Of a stretch of 64,000 bases of DNA, positions 19,152 through 26,965 are shown in pieces. The position numbers and the translations under genes are program-made. The notes beneath the pieces were generated by a model. It saw nothing but the letters and a program-made list of their open reading frames with translations, did no database searches and was not told the DNA's origin. The stretch comes from Pseudomonas saliphila (lineage in GTDB: Bacteria; Pseudomonadota; Gammaproteobacteria; Pseudomonadales; Pseudomonadaceae), in the NCBI RefSeq assembly GCF_008638345.1, contig NZ_VTVA01000003.1, forward strand, positions 219,007 to 283,006, read 5' to 3'. The number at the start of each line of letters is the position of its first letter. Positions within the stretch are counted from its first letter, which is position 1.

Positions 19152-20134
19152 GCAGCGGTCCCCTCTGTGGCCTCGGTCAGGGCACGAACAATGGCCCTTT
19201 GTGATAGTTCTATCTTGAAGGCATTGTGTTCAAAGCCGCTCGCACCCTGAAGGATGCGCTGTGCAGCCTGCTCGAATGCCGATTGCTCGGCAGGCTCGCC
19301 CACCAGTGCGTCTTCAGCTTCAGTACAACGCCAGGGCTTGTGTGCCACGCCACCGAGGGCAATTCGTGCCGAACGGATGATGCCGCCGTCGATCTCCAGA
19401 GCAGCTGCGACCGACACCAGCGCAAAGGCATAGGAGGCGCGGTCACGCAATTTGAGATAAGCGCTGTGTTCAGCGTAACCCGCAGCAGGCAGTTCAATCG
19501 CCGTGATCAGTTCGCCATCGGCCAGCGTGTTGTCACGCTCTGGCTGATCTCCGGGCAATCGGTGGAAATCCCGGAAGTCCACACGGCGCTCGCCCTGCGG
19601 ACCAGTGACCAGAACCACGGCATCAAGCGCAGCCAGCGCGACGCACATGTCCGATGGATGCACGGCAATGCATTGCTCGCTGTGGCCAAGAATCGCGTGA
19701 ATCCTGTTCAGACCGTCCCGGGCCGGACAGCCGCTCCCCCGCTCGCGCTTGTTGCAGGGCACGGTGCTGTCGTAGAAATAATAGCAACGGGTCCGCTGTA
19801 GCAGATTGCCGCCAGTGCTGGCCATGTTGCGCAGCTGGGGTGAGGCGCCAGCCAGTATCGCTTTAGCCAACAAGGGATAGCGCCGCTCGATCAACGCGTG
19901 CCAGGCGAGGTCGGCGTTACTCACCAGCGCGCCGATCCGGACACCGCCCTCGGGCGTTTCCTCGATTGATTTCAGCGGCAGCTGAGTGATATCGATCAGC
20001 TGCTCTGGTCGCTCTACGTTTTCCTTCATCAGATCCAGCAGGTTGGTGCCGCCAGCGATATAGCGACTCTGCGGGCCGAACAGGCTGATGGCTTCCTCTA
20101 TGCGGGTGGGCCGCGCGTAGCTGAACGGATTCAT
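19148..20134 (-). CDS. paoB: FAD-binding subunit of PaoABC-like aldehyde oxidoreductase
   Basis: This 328 aa protein is the medium subunit of a molybdenum hydroxylase. FAD-binding blocks YIAGGTNLLDLMKENVERP (about 26-44) and ASPQLRNMASTGGNLLQRTR are clear. Directly after the second block comes RCYYFYDSTVPCNKR-ERGSGC and later a further cysteine pair, matching the extra [4Fe-4S] loop that distinguishes E. coli PaoB from ordinary xanthine dehydrogenase FAD subunits. The start overlaps the stop of the 2Fe-2S subunit and its own stop overlaps the large subunit start, so all three are tightly coupled. Confidence 0.9.
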   Translation of the reverse strand: MNPFSYARPTRIEEAISLFGPQSRYIAGGTNLLDLMKENVERPEQLIDITQLPLKSIEETPEGGVRIGALVSNADLAWHALIERRYPLLAKAILAGASPQLRNMASTGGNLLQRTRCYYFYDSTVPCNKRERGSGCPARDGLNRIHAILGHSEQCIAVHPSDMCVALAALDAVVLVTGPQGERRVDFRDFHRLPGDQPERDNTLADGELITAIELPAAGYAEHSAYLKLRDRASYAFALVSVAAALEIDGGIIRSARIALGGVAHKPWRCTEAEDALVGEPAEQSAFEQAAQRILQGASGFEHNAFKIELSQRAIVRALTEATEGTAA

Positions 20135-20700
20135 GGTTTCACCTCCCGCACCCCATCATGCCCGCCCGATGGCGCACCCGACTCGAAGACCCCGACCCGA
20201 TTGCGCGTTTCCGGCATGGCCGCCTCGATCGCTGCCAGTATGTTGGGGTAGGCCCCACAGCGGCACAGGTTGCCGCTCATCTGCTCGCGGATTTCATCAG
20301 CACTCTGCGCCCTGCCCTCTGCCACCATTCCGACCGCCGAACATATCTGCCCCGGCGTGCAATACCCACACTGAAAGGCATCGTGGGTGACAAAGGCAGC
20401 CTGCATCGGATGCAACGCCTCGTCACTGGCCAGGCCTTCGATAGTGGTCAGCTCGGCATCCTCATGCATGATCGCCAGGGTCAGGCAGGCGTTGATGCGC
20501 TTGCCATTGAGCAGCACGGTGCAGGCACCACACTGACCATGGTCACAGCCTTTTTTGGTACCGGTCAGATCGAGCTGTTCGCGCAGCAGATCAAGCAGGG
20601 TGGTCCAGGGATATACATCCAGCGCGCGGCTTTCGCCGTTGAGCATGATGGTCATGGAACAGGTGGCGATGCCACCCGTGTTCGCAGAGGGGTCAGTCAT
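20131..20700 (-). CDS. paoA: 2Fe-2S subunit of PaoABC-like aldehyde oxidoreductase
   Basis: This 189 aa protein is the small iron-sulfur subunit. The plant-ferredoxin-type cluster motif is GCDHGQCGACTVLLNGK with a following cysteine in INACLTLA; the second cluster is CGYCTPGQICS and GNLCRCGAYPNI. E. coli PaoA carries a Tat signal for periplasmic export; here the N-terminus (MTDPSANTGGIATCSMTIML) has no twin-arginine signal, so the enzyme is probably cytoplasmic or starts differently. It is the first of the three enzyme genes and lies 76 bases downstream of the MocA-like gene. Confidence 0.92.
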   Translation of the reverse strand: MTDPSANTGGIATCSMTIMLNGESRALDVYPWTTLLDLLREQLDLTGTKKGCDHGQCGACTVLLNGKRINACLTLAIMHEDAELTTIEGLASDEALHPMQAAFVTHDAFQCGYCTPGQICSAVGMVAEGRAQSADEIREQMSGNLCRCGAYPNILAAIEAAMPETRNRVGVFESGAPSGGHDGVREVKP

Positions 20701-20776
20701 GGCAGCCTCACAGCATATTGTTGGAGTCCGCTATCCGTGCGTTGTGCAGCCCGGGACCAGCCCCGGGTTGCTTGTT

Positions 20777-21445
20777 TTATTGGGGTTTCAGTGAAGTACG
20801 ACCCCTGGATAAAGCGGATCGTTCAGGCGTGGTCGAATCACAACGGTGTGGGAGCACATCGTCTGGCCTGTCGATATCCAGCAACACACCCGGATCATCG
20901 ACCGGCAACTCAACGACATCGCTTTGCGCGAACAACTGCTGCGCGCCATGATCGCCCGTCAGCCCGAGCAGTGCGTCCCGATGCTCGCGACCGATGCCGC
21001 GAGGGTGTCCACGCTGGCCCCGATACACCGGGACGATCAAGCTATCCGGGCGAATCGCCTCAGCAATACGCTGCACCGAATCGGGCCTGACATAGGGCAT
21101 ATCGCCGAGGGCCACCAGCCAGCCGCGGCGCGCCGGGAAGCGGGCTACGGCCTGGGCCAGACTGTGACCCAGGCCATCGCTGCGTACCGGGTACACCTCG
21201 ACATTCACCTGCGAGCTCATGCGATCAAGCCAGGCAATCAGCTCGCGATTGTCCTGCCGCACGACCACAACCAGCCGCTCTGTTGCCCCTTGCAAAGCCC
21301 GAAGCGTGGACAGAAGGACCGGTTCTGATTCGCCTTGCTGCGCACTCGGTGCCAGCAGCTTGTCGACGTCAAACCGCTCGCGAAAGCGCCGGCCCTGTCC
21401 CGCTGCCAGCACAATGGCGCAGACGTCTGAGCTGCAATCAGTCAC
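20777..21445 (-). CDS. MocA/MobA-like molybdenum cofactor nucleotidyltransferase
   Basis: This 222 aa protein has the nucleotidyltransferase fold: IVLAAGQGRRFRERFDVDKLL is the nucleotide-binding loop, and ALGDMPYVRPDSVQRI the metal-binding region. MocA proteins attach CMP to molybdopterin for xanthine-oxidase-type enzymes such as PaoABC. I place the start at the GTG at 21445, which overlaps the end of xdhC by 8 bases and has GGGGAG seven bases upstream; a TTG at 21460 is the alternative. The position between xdhC and the enzyme subunits supports a maturation role. Confidence 0.87.
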   Translation of the reverse strand: MTDCSSDVCAIVLAAGQGRRFRERFDVDKLLAPSAQQGESEPVLLSTLRALQGATERLVVVVRQDNRELIAWLDRMSSQVNVEVYPVRSDGLGHSLAQAVARFPARRGWLVALGDMPYVRPDSVQRIAEAIRPDSLIVPVYRGQRGHPRGIGREHRDALLGLTGDHGAQQLFAQSDVVELPVDDPGVLLDIDRPDDVLPHRCDSTTPERSALSRGRTSLKPQ

Positions 21446-22394
21446 CGAACCGCTCCCCAACGCCGTTGCGTATTGCGACGATTTCGGCCATGAGCGACAG
21501 TGCTATTTCCGCCGGCGTGCGGCTGCCGATGGCTAATCCAACCGGCCCGTGCAGCCGCTTCACCGCCGTCTCGGCGAGACCCAACGACACCAGGCGCGTC
21601 CTGCGTTTGTCATTATTGATTCGCGAGCCCAGCGCACCCACGTAAAAGGCGTCGGATTCCAGCGCCTTGAGCAGTGCCAGATCGTCGAGCACCGGATCAT
21701 GCGTCAGCGCGACGACCGCCGTGTGTGCATCCGGCTCGATGGTCACCACCGCATCATCCGGCATATTGGCGACGAAACGGATCCCCAGCGCTGGCCAGTC
21801 ATATTGATAGCCTTCACGCGGATCACAGACCAGCACCTCAAAACCCAGCCCAACCGCCAGCTCTGCGGCGTAGCGTGATAACTGGCCAGCACCGATCAGC
21901 AATAGCCGCCAGGCCGGCCCGAACGGCGCGCGAAGCCTCTCGCCATCGAACTGAAGGACATCATGTTGACCCGCCAGGAGTAAAGTAGTCACGCCGCTTG
22001 CCAGCTCAACGTCACGCACCACACGCTGATGCGCGGCGCAGCGCTGGAGCAATTCATCAAGCCAGCCGGAATCACTCAGCGGCTCGCGTAGCAGACGCAG
22101 AGTGCCGCCGCAGGGTAAGCCGAAGCGCGCGGATTCTTCCTTGCTGACGCCATAGGTGATGATCTGACAATGTTGCTGCGGGTCGTGATTGGGCGGATTG
22201 GCCAACAGATCATCCTCAATGCAGCCGCCGGATACCGAGCCCTCTACCCTGCCATCTTCCCGCAAGGCCAGTAGCGAACCGACCGGGCGTGGCGCACTGC
22301 CCCAGGTCTCGATCACCGTATAAAGCACTACGTTATGGCCGCCGCGCAGCCATTCTCTCGCTCGGCGCAGGACGCCCAGATCTACCGTATCCAT
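21438..22394 (-). CDS. XdhC/CoxI family molybdenum enzyme maturation factor
   Basis: This 318 aa protein starts MDTVDLGVLRRAREWLRGG, with GAGGAG before the ATG at 22394; a longer frame to 22454 lacks support. The N-terminal XdhC domain has GSLLALREDGRVEGSVSGGCIEDD, and the C-terminal Rossmann-like domain has LLLIGAGQLSRYAAELAVGL, VVALTHDPVLDDLALL and YVGALGSRINNDKR. Family members bind molybdenum cofactor, help its sulfuration and insert it into molybdenum hydroxylases. It is the first gene of the five-gene operon and is divergent from copA. Its upstream region carries unusual repeats. Confidence 0.92.
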   Translation of the reverse strand: MDTVDLGVLRRAREWLRGGHNVVLYTVIETWGSAPRPVGSLLALREDGRVEGSVSGGCIEDDLLANPPNHDPQQHCQIITYGVSKEESARFGLPCGGTLRLLREPLSDSGWLDELLQRCAAHQRVVRDVELASGVTTLLLAGQHDVLQFDGERLRAPFGPAWRLLLIGAGQLSRYAAELAVGLGFEVLVCDPREGYQYDWPALGIRFVANMPDDAVVTIEPDAHTAVVALTHDPVLDDLALLKALESDAFYVGALGSRINNDKRRTRLVSLGLAETAVKRLHGPVGLAIGSRTPAEIALSLMAEIVAIRNGVGERFGD

Positions 22395-22478
22395 CCCGCT
22401 CCTCTTTTTTGCATGGCCAGGCGCGAAGCTGAGATGTGAGTCACGACTGGCCACCGGGCTTGCTTACACCGCCCTCGA

Positions 22479-22505
22479 TGGACTGTCGTGTTCCACCTCG
22501 ACAAA
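22479..22505. repeat. 27-base direct repeat, copy A
   Basis: This copy matches 22567-22593 at 23 of 27 positions by eye, including the shared block GTTCCACCTCGAC. It contains the imperfect inverted repeat GTCGTG-TTCCAC-CTCGAC. The two copies lie 88 bases apart in the same orientation. The function is unknown. Confidence 0.6.
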
Positions 22506-22526
22506 GAAGTCTGCGGCAACTCCGCC

Positions 22527-22546
22527 GGCCGGGATGGAACCCGGCC
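22527..22546. repeat. GC-rich hairpin between the two repeats
   Basis: GGCCGGG-ATGGAA-CCCGGCC is a perfect 7-bp stem with a 6-base loop. There is no T-tract on either side, so it is not a standard terminator. It may be part of a REP-like element together with the flanking 27-base repeats, or a leader hairpin of xdhC. Confidence 0.55.
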
Positions 22547-22566
22547 CTCCATCACACGCCGTATCA

Positions 22567-22593
22567 TGGAATGTCGAGTTCCACCTCGACGAA
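22567..22593. repeat. 27-base direct repeat, copy B
   Basis: This is the second copy of the repeat at 22479-22505. Here the internal inverted repeat is perfect: GTCGAG-TTCCAC-CTCGAC. It lies about 100 bases upstream of the copA -35 element. Confidence 0.6.
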
Positions 22594-22693
22594 CCGATCC
22601 TCCCATTTCGCCGCTGCCAGCCAACTGCCTGTGTGTTGCTTGTGACCGGCCGCCGATGGCGTAAGTTCGCGCGCCGCTCAAGCGACCTGCCTA

Positions 22694-22724
22694 TTGACCT
22701 TGACATCATGTCAAGCCTCATGGT
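22694..22724 (+). promoter_or_regulatory. CueR-type copA promoter and operator
   Basis: A -35 TTGACC (22694-22699) is followed 19 bases later by a weak -10 CATGGT (22719-22724). In the over-long spacer sits CTTGACATCATGTCAAG (22699-22715), a perfect 8+8 palindrome around one base. A 19-20 base spacer with a central dyad is the hallmark of MerR-family activation, here by the CueR encoded downstream of copA in response to Cu(I). Confidence 0.85.
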
Positions 22725-22751
22725 GTCGTAACGAGCAACGAGGAACCGAAC

Positions 22752-25136
22752 ATGACCACCCTTACCCTTCATATAAACGGCATGACCTGCGCCAGTTGCG
22801 TGCGCCGCATCGAGCAGGTGCTGGACAAGGCGACGGGCATCAGCTCTGCCGAAGTCAATCTGGCATCGGAGACCGCACGCCTTGAGGTTGAGGATCCGAA
22901 GCAACTTGCACCCGCCTGTGAGGCGCTTGATAAGGCGGGTTATGGCGTGACAACCGAACAGCGCCAGCTCAGCATTTCCGAGATGACCTGCGCCAGCTGC
23001 GTCAGTCGGGTCGAAAAAGCGCTGCTCGGCGTTCCCGGCGTGCTGGGTGCACAGGTCAATCTGGCCAGTGAGCAGGCGCGCGTCACCCTGCTGCCGAGTA
23101 CCGATGATGCGGCCGTGCTTGCTGCATTGGACAAGGCCGGCTATCCCGGCAAGTGGCTGGATGAAGGTCAGTCGGAAGACCCAGAACAGCAGACAGCCAA
23201 GCTGCGGCACCAGCGCTGGCACCTGATCGCCGCCGCGCTACTCAGCGCCCCGCTCGCCCTGGGTATGGTGCCGGAACTCTTCGGCCGGCATGACCTGATG
23301 GTCCCGCCCATGATCCAGCTGCTGCTGGCGTCCATCGTGCAGTTTGGCTTTGGCGCGCATTTCTATCGCGGTGCCTGGCACGCTCTGCGCAACTTCACCG
23401 GGAACATGGATCTGCTGGTTGCCATGGGCACGTCCGCCGGCTGGGCACTGAGCACATGGCATGTCATCAGCACCCCCGCCGGGCAGATGCCCGTGCTCTA
23501 TTACGAAGCGTCAGCGGTCATCGTCACCTTCGTGTTGCTTGGCAAGTATCTGGAGAGTCGGGCCAAAGGCCAGACGCTTGAAGCCATCCGCGCGCTCACT
23601 GCCCTGCGCCCTGACACCGCGCGACTACGAACCCCCGAGGGGGATCGCATGGTGCCGCTTGATCAGATCAAACCCACTGACCTGATTGTGGTGCAACCGG
23701 GTGAACGTATTCCGGTGGACGGACTGGTGCGCGAAGGCGGCAGCCACGTCGATGAATCCATGCTCACCGGCGAAAGCCTGCCAGTCAGTCGCCAACCCGG
23801 CGAACTGGTCAGCACCGGTGCGATGAATCTGGACGGGGTCCTGATACTGGAAACCACCGCTGTCGGCCACGACACCATGCTGTCACGCATTGTGCGGCTG
23901 GTAGAAAGTGCGCAGGCCTCCAAGGCGCCAATTCAGCGACTGGTAGACCGCGTCAGCGCGGTGTTCGTCCCCATCGTAGTGGTGATTGCGCTGCTGGCCT
24001 GGGGCATTGGCAGTATCTGGTTCGGTGCGGAACAGGCCCTGCTCAACGCCATCGCTGTACTGGTAATCGCCTGCCCTTGCGCCCTCGGACTGGCGACGCC
24101 GACTGCGATCATGGTCGGCACCGGTATTGCTGCCCGCCACGGCATCCTGATTCGCGATGCTCAGGCGCTTGAGCTGGCGCACCGGGTCGATACCGTAGTC
24201 TTCGACAAGACCGGCACGCTTACTGAAGGCAAGCCGGAGCTCAAGGCGTTCGAAACCGGCGATACCCCCTATACACAGGCGCTGGCCTGGGCCGCGTCGA
24301 TCCAGAAACACGCCGAGCATCCACTGGCTACAGCCTTGCTCGATCATGCCGCCGAACGGGATGTCAAAGCAGAACCTGCCCAGGATTTCCGCGTGCACGC
24401 AGGCCGCGGCGCCAGCGGTATTGTCGAGGGGCACAAGGCCTGGCTCGGCAACGCCTTGCTGATGCGCGAACAAGGCATCGATCTGTCCGCCTGGGAGCAG
24501 ACAATCAGCCAGCACGAAGCCGAGGGTCAGACTATCTCCTGGCTGGGAATCGATGATGGTCAGCCCAGAGTGGTCGCGCTCATGGCGTTTGCTGATACTC
24601 TCAAGGCCGCCTCCAGAAACACTATCGATCAACTGTCTGCGGCGGGTATCGAAAGCTGGTTGATCAGCGGCGACAGCCAGGCAGCCGCCGGCGCCGTGGG
24701 TCGCGAGCTGGGCATCAGCCACGTCGAGGCGCAGGTTTTACCCGCTGACAAAACCAAACATGTTGAAGCACTGCGCGCCAAGGGTCGAGTAGTTGCCATG
24801 ATCGGCGACGGCATCAATGATGCTCCCGCGCTCGCCGCTGCGGACGTCGGTATGGCCATGTCGACCGGTACCGATGTTGCCATGCACAGTGCCGGCATCA
24901 CGCTGATGCGCGGCGACCCGCAGCTGGTCCCCGCCGCGCTGGATATTTCCCGGCACACCTGGCACAAGATTCGTCAGAACCTGTTCTGGGCCTTCGTCTA
25001 TAACAGCGTGGGCATACCGCTCGCGGCAGTTGGACTGCTGAATCCGATGCTCGCCGGCGCCATGATGGCCGCCAGTAGCGTCAGCGTGGTCGCCAACGCG
25101 CTGTTACTCAAACGCTGGAAACCGGAGATCGTATGA
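22752..25136 (+). CDS. copA: Cu(I)-exporting P1B-type ATPase
   Basis: This 794 aa copper pump has two N-terminal heavy-metal-associated domains with GMTCASC (C13, C16) and EMTCASC (C80, C83). Membrane helices begin around residue 160. Further motifs are actuator LTGES, the transmembrane metal site ACPCALGLATP near 440, phosphorylation site DKTGTLTEG with D485, a nucleotide-binding domain with the HP motif (HAEHPLATAL), and GDGINDAPALAAADVG near 685. It exports Cu(I) from the cytoplasm. It has GAGGA before the ATG and a CueR-type operator upstream. Its stop overlaps the cueR start (ATGA), so regulator and pump share one message. Confidence 0.97.
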   Translation: MTTLTLHINGMTCASCVRRIEQVLDKATGISSAEVNLASETARLEVEDPKQLAPACEALDKAGYGVTTEQRQLSISEMTCASCVSRVEKALLGVPGVLGAQVNLASEQARVTLLPSTDDAAVLAALDKAGYPGKWLDEGQSEDPEQQTAKLRHQRWHLIAAALLSAPLALGMVPELFGRHDLMVPPMIQLLLASIVQFGFGAHFYRGAWHALRNFTGNMDLLVAMGTSAGWALSTWHVISTPAGQMPVLYYEASAVIVTFVLLGKYLESRAKGQTLEAIRALTALRPDTARLRTPEGDRMVPLDQIKPTDLIVVQPGERIPVDGLVREGGSHVDESMLTGESLPVSRQPGELVSTGAMNLDGVLILETTAVGHDTMLSRIVRLVESAQASKAPIQRLVDRVSAVFVPIVVVIALLAWGIGSIWFGAEQALLNAIAVLVIACPCALGLATPTAIMVGTGIAARHGILIRDAQALELAHRVDTVVFDKTGTLTEGKPELKAFETGDTPYTQALAWAASIQKHAEHPLATALLDHAAERDVKAEPAQDFRVHAGRGASGIVEGHKAWLGNALLMREQGIDLSAWEQTISQHEAEGQTISWLGIDDGQPRVVALMAFADTLKAASRNTIDQLSAAGIESWLISGDSQAAAGAVGRELGISHVEAQVLPADKTKHVEALRAKGRVVAMIGDGINDAPALAAADVGMAMSTGTDVAMHSAGITLMRGDPQLVPAALDISRHTWHKIRQNLFWAFVYNSVGIPLAAVGLLNPMLAGAMMAASSVSVVANALLLKRWKPEIV

Positions 25137-25540
25137 ACATCAGCGAGGCCGCAAAGGCCAGCGGTCTGACCCCGAGGATGATCCGCCACTACGAAAGCAT
25201 CGACCTGCTGCCCTCCGCTGAGCGCAGCGCGGCAGGTTATCGGCGGTATAACAACCAGGATCTGCACACGCTGCGCTTCATTCACCGGGCGCGCACCCTG
25301 GGGTTCAGCATCGAGCAGATCAGCCAGCTCCTGGCGCTCTGGCAGAACCGCGAACGCAGCAGCGCCGAGGTAAAATCGCTGGTTAAGGATCACTTGTTGG
25401 AGCTTGAGGAAAAAATCGCCGGCTTGCAGGCCATGCATGACTCCTTGGCCCATCTCGCAGACTGCTGCCGCGGAGACGCCCGGCCCGAATGTCCGATTCT
25501 GGATAATCTGGCCGAGAATGGAGGCGATACGAAACATTGA
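25133..25540 (+). CDS. cueR: Copper-responsive MerR-family regulator CueR
   Basis: This 135 aa protein has the MerR N-terminal winged helix (MNISEAAKASGLTPRMIRHYE) and a dimerisation helix. Its C-terminal metal loop has C112 and C120 (CRGDARPEC), the same numbering as E. coli CueR, supporting Cu(I)/Ag(I)/Au(I) sensing. An additional C111 is adjacent. It is predicted to activate the copA promoter at 22694-22724 and thereby its own expression. It is translationally coupled to copA and followed by a hairpin shared with the convergent flgL gene. Confidence 0.96.
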   Translation: MNISEAAKASGLTPRMIRHYESIDLLPSAERSAAGYRRYNNQDLHTLRFIHRARTLGFSIEQISQLLALWQNRERSSAEVKSLVKDHLLELEEKIAGLQAMHDSLAHLADCCRGDARPECPILDNLAENGGDTKH

Positions 25541-25590
25541 AGGGAAATACAGAGACCCGCCTCCGCCCGGATCTCGGTGCGTCACCCTGG

Positions 25591-25618
25591 GGGGTGTAGC
25601 GCGCCTCTGCGCTACCCC
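25591..25618. repeat. REP-like hairpin between cueR and flgL
   Basis: GTAGCGC and GCGCTAC pair around GCCTCT, extended by GGGG and CCCC with one bulged base. A near-copy lies at 41341-41362 (about 15.7 kb away), including CCTGGGGGTGTAGCGCGCCT. Placed between convergent genes, it may block read-through both ways, although neither side has a T-tract. Confidence 0.6.
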
Positions 25619-25692
25619 AAAGCCCTGCGTCACACCGAGCCAGCCGTGGAGTCCGACGCGACCCGAGCCACTCACTAACCCCCAGGGAACTA

Positions 25693-26952
25693 TTAGCGCA
25701 GCAGATTGAACAAACTCATCCCACTAATCTTGACGAAACTCTGCTGCGCTGCCTGCAACACCACCGATTCCAGGCTCAGCCGACTCAGCGCTTCGGCATA
25801 GTCTAAATCCTCGATACCGGACTTGACCGTGGTGTTGATCAACTCCGCTTCAGCATGCTCGTTCTGGGTGGACTCGATAACATTCATCCGCGCGCCGATC
25901 GAGGTTTGCACGCCGAGGACCTTGTTCATGGCGTTGTCGAGGTTTTGCAAGCTGACCGATAACGCTTCGCTGCGCACGCGTTTGTCATCCGTGCTGTCGC
26001 CGCCGCTTTCCAGCGTCTCGCGTAACAGCGAGATGGTGTCGAGAACGCCGCGCTTTTCCTGGTTTTCGATGGTGAAGGTGTCACTTGTGTCGAGCGCTCC
26101 ATCGAGTGTTATGGATACGCCGTGTATAGAGGCGCTATATGAACCATCCTCGTTCAGAGTAAGAACATATGCAGGTCTCGGTTCATCCCCGGACTCGGAG
26201 TCCAGCTGCAATTGCAGGTCGCCTTCAGCGTCCCGCTGAAAGCCATCGTCACTGGTACTGTCCAGGACGAAACTCAACTTTTCCTCACTACCACTAAGAA
26301 AACGCTCATTGAAGAGTGTTTCATCAACGATCTCTCCCAACGAAATCCGGGCAGCAGCTGAACTAGATTGGGTATCCACACGACTGACATTGGAAATATC
26401 TGTGAAAAGATCCTTTCCATTATCATTAATCGCAACGGACTTCGAACCAGCGATCTGAATAAAACGCTGCCCCTCATCGCCTTGATAGGTATAGCTACCA
26501 TCAGCCTCTTTCACGAAAGGCGGCTCGTCACTTTTGTAGCCGCCAAACAAATACTCACCTCGGGCATTCTTTGAGTTCATCAGCCCGAACAGTTCTTCTT
26601 CCCGCTCAGCCAGCTCCTGCGCCAGTGCCTCCCGCCCGCCTTTATCAAGGGCGCCGTTACCGGCCTCAAGCGTGATCTCCCGCACGCGCTGCAGGATATT
26701 ATTGACCGAATTCAGGGTCGCCTCTTCCTGCATCAGGCTGTTATTAGCCGCGGTCAGGTTTCCCTTGTATTGCTCAAGCTTGCCTGCCTGCTGATCCAAC
26801 TGCAGCAGGCGCACGCTGCCGACCGGGTCGTCCGCGGGCGTCATGATGCGCTTGCCAGAGCTGATCTGTTCCTGAGTGCGCGTCACGTTGCTGTAGTTGT
26901 TCTGCATGCCCTGCACGCCGTTATTGAATGCCTGTATTGTCGAAATACGCAT
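25693..26952 (-). CDS. flgL: Flagellar hook-associated protein 3 (hook-filament junction)
   Basis: This 419 aa protein forms the second junction zone between hook and flagellin filament. The N-terminal flagellin-like helix RISTIQAFNNGVQGMQNNYS with QEQISSGKRIMTPADDPVGS and the C-terminal helix with YAEALSRLSLESVVLQAAQQ are conserved coiled-coil parts that pack in the filament core. The middle (about 150-290) is variable and encoded by distinctly AT-richer DNA (for example 24 of 60 bases GC at 26401-26460). Last gene of the flgFGHIJKL run, 13 bases after flgK. Secreted by the flagellar export apparatus. Confidence 0.96.
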   Translation of the reverse strand: MRISTIQAFNNGVQGMQNNYSNVTRTQEQISSGKRIMTPADDPVGSVRLLQLDQQAGKLEQYKGNLTAANNSLMQEEATLNSVNNILQRVREITLEAGNGALDKGGREALAQELAEREEELFGLMNSKNARGEYLFGGYKSDEPPFVKEADGSYTYQGDEGQRFIQIAGSKSVAINDNGKDLFTDISNVSRVDTQSSSAAARISLGEIVDETLFNERFLSGSEEKLSFVLDSTSDDGFQRDAEGDLQLQLDSESGDEPRPAYVLTLNEDGSYSASIHGVSITLDGALDTSDTFTIENQEKRGVLDTISLLRETLESGGDSTDDKRVRSEALSVSLQNLDNAMNKVLGVQTSIGARMNVIESTQNEHAEAELINTTVKSGIEDLDYAEALSRLSLESVVLQAAQQSFVKISGMSLFNLLR

Positions 26953-26965
26953 GGCCGTTTCCCTG

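Larger units (their letters stand above)
22395..22751. other. xdhC-copA divergent intergenic region
   Basis: This 357-base region separates two divergent genes. It holds a pair of 27-base near-identical repeats, a strong GC hairpin between them, and next to copA a CueR-type promoter/operator, each listed separately. Frames running through it give no recognisable protein. Confidence 0.6.

Noticed and set aside
22464..23222. 252-codon minus-strand frame across the xdhC-copA region
   Set aside because: Most of it is antisense to the copA metal-binding domains; the unique part corresponds to the intergenic repeats.
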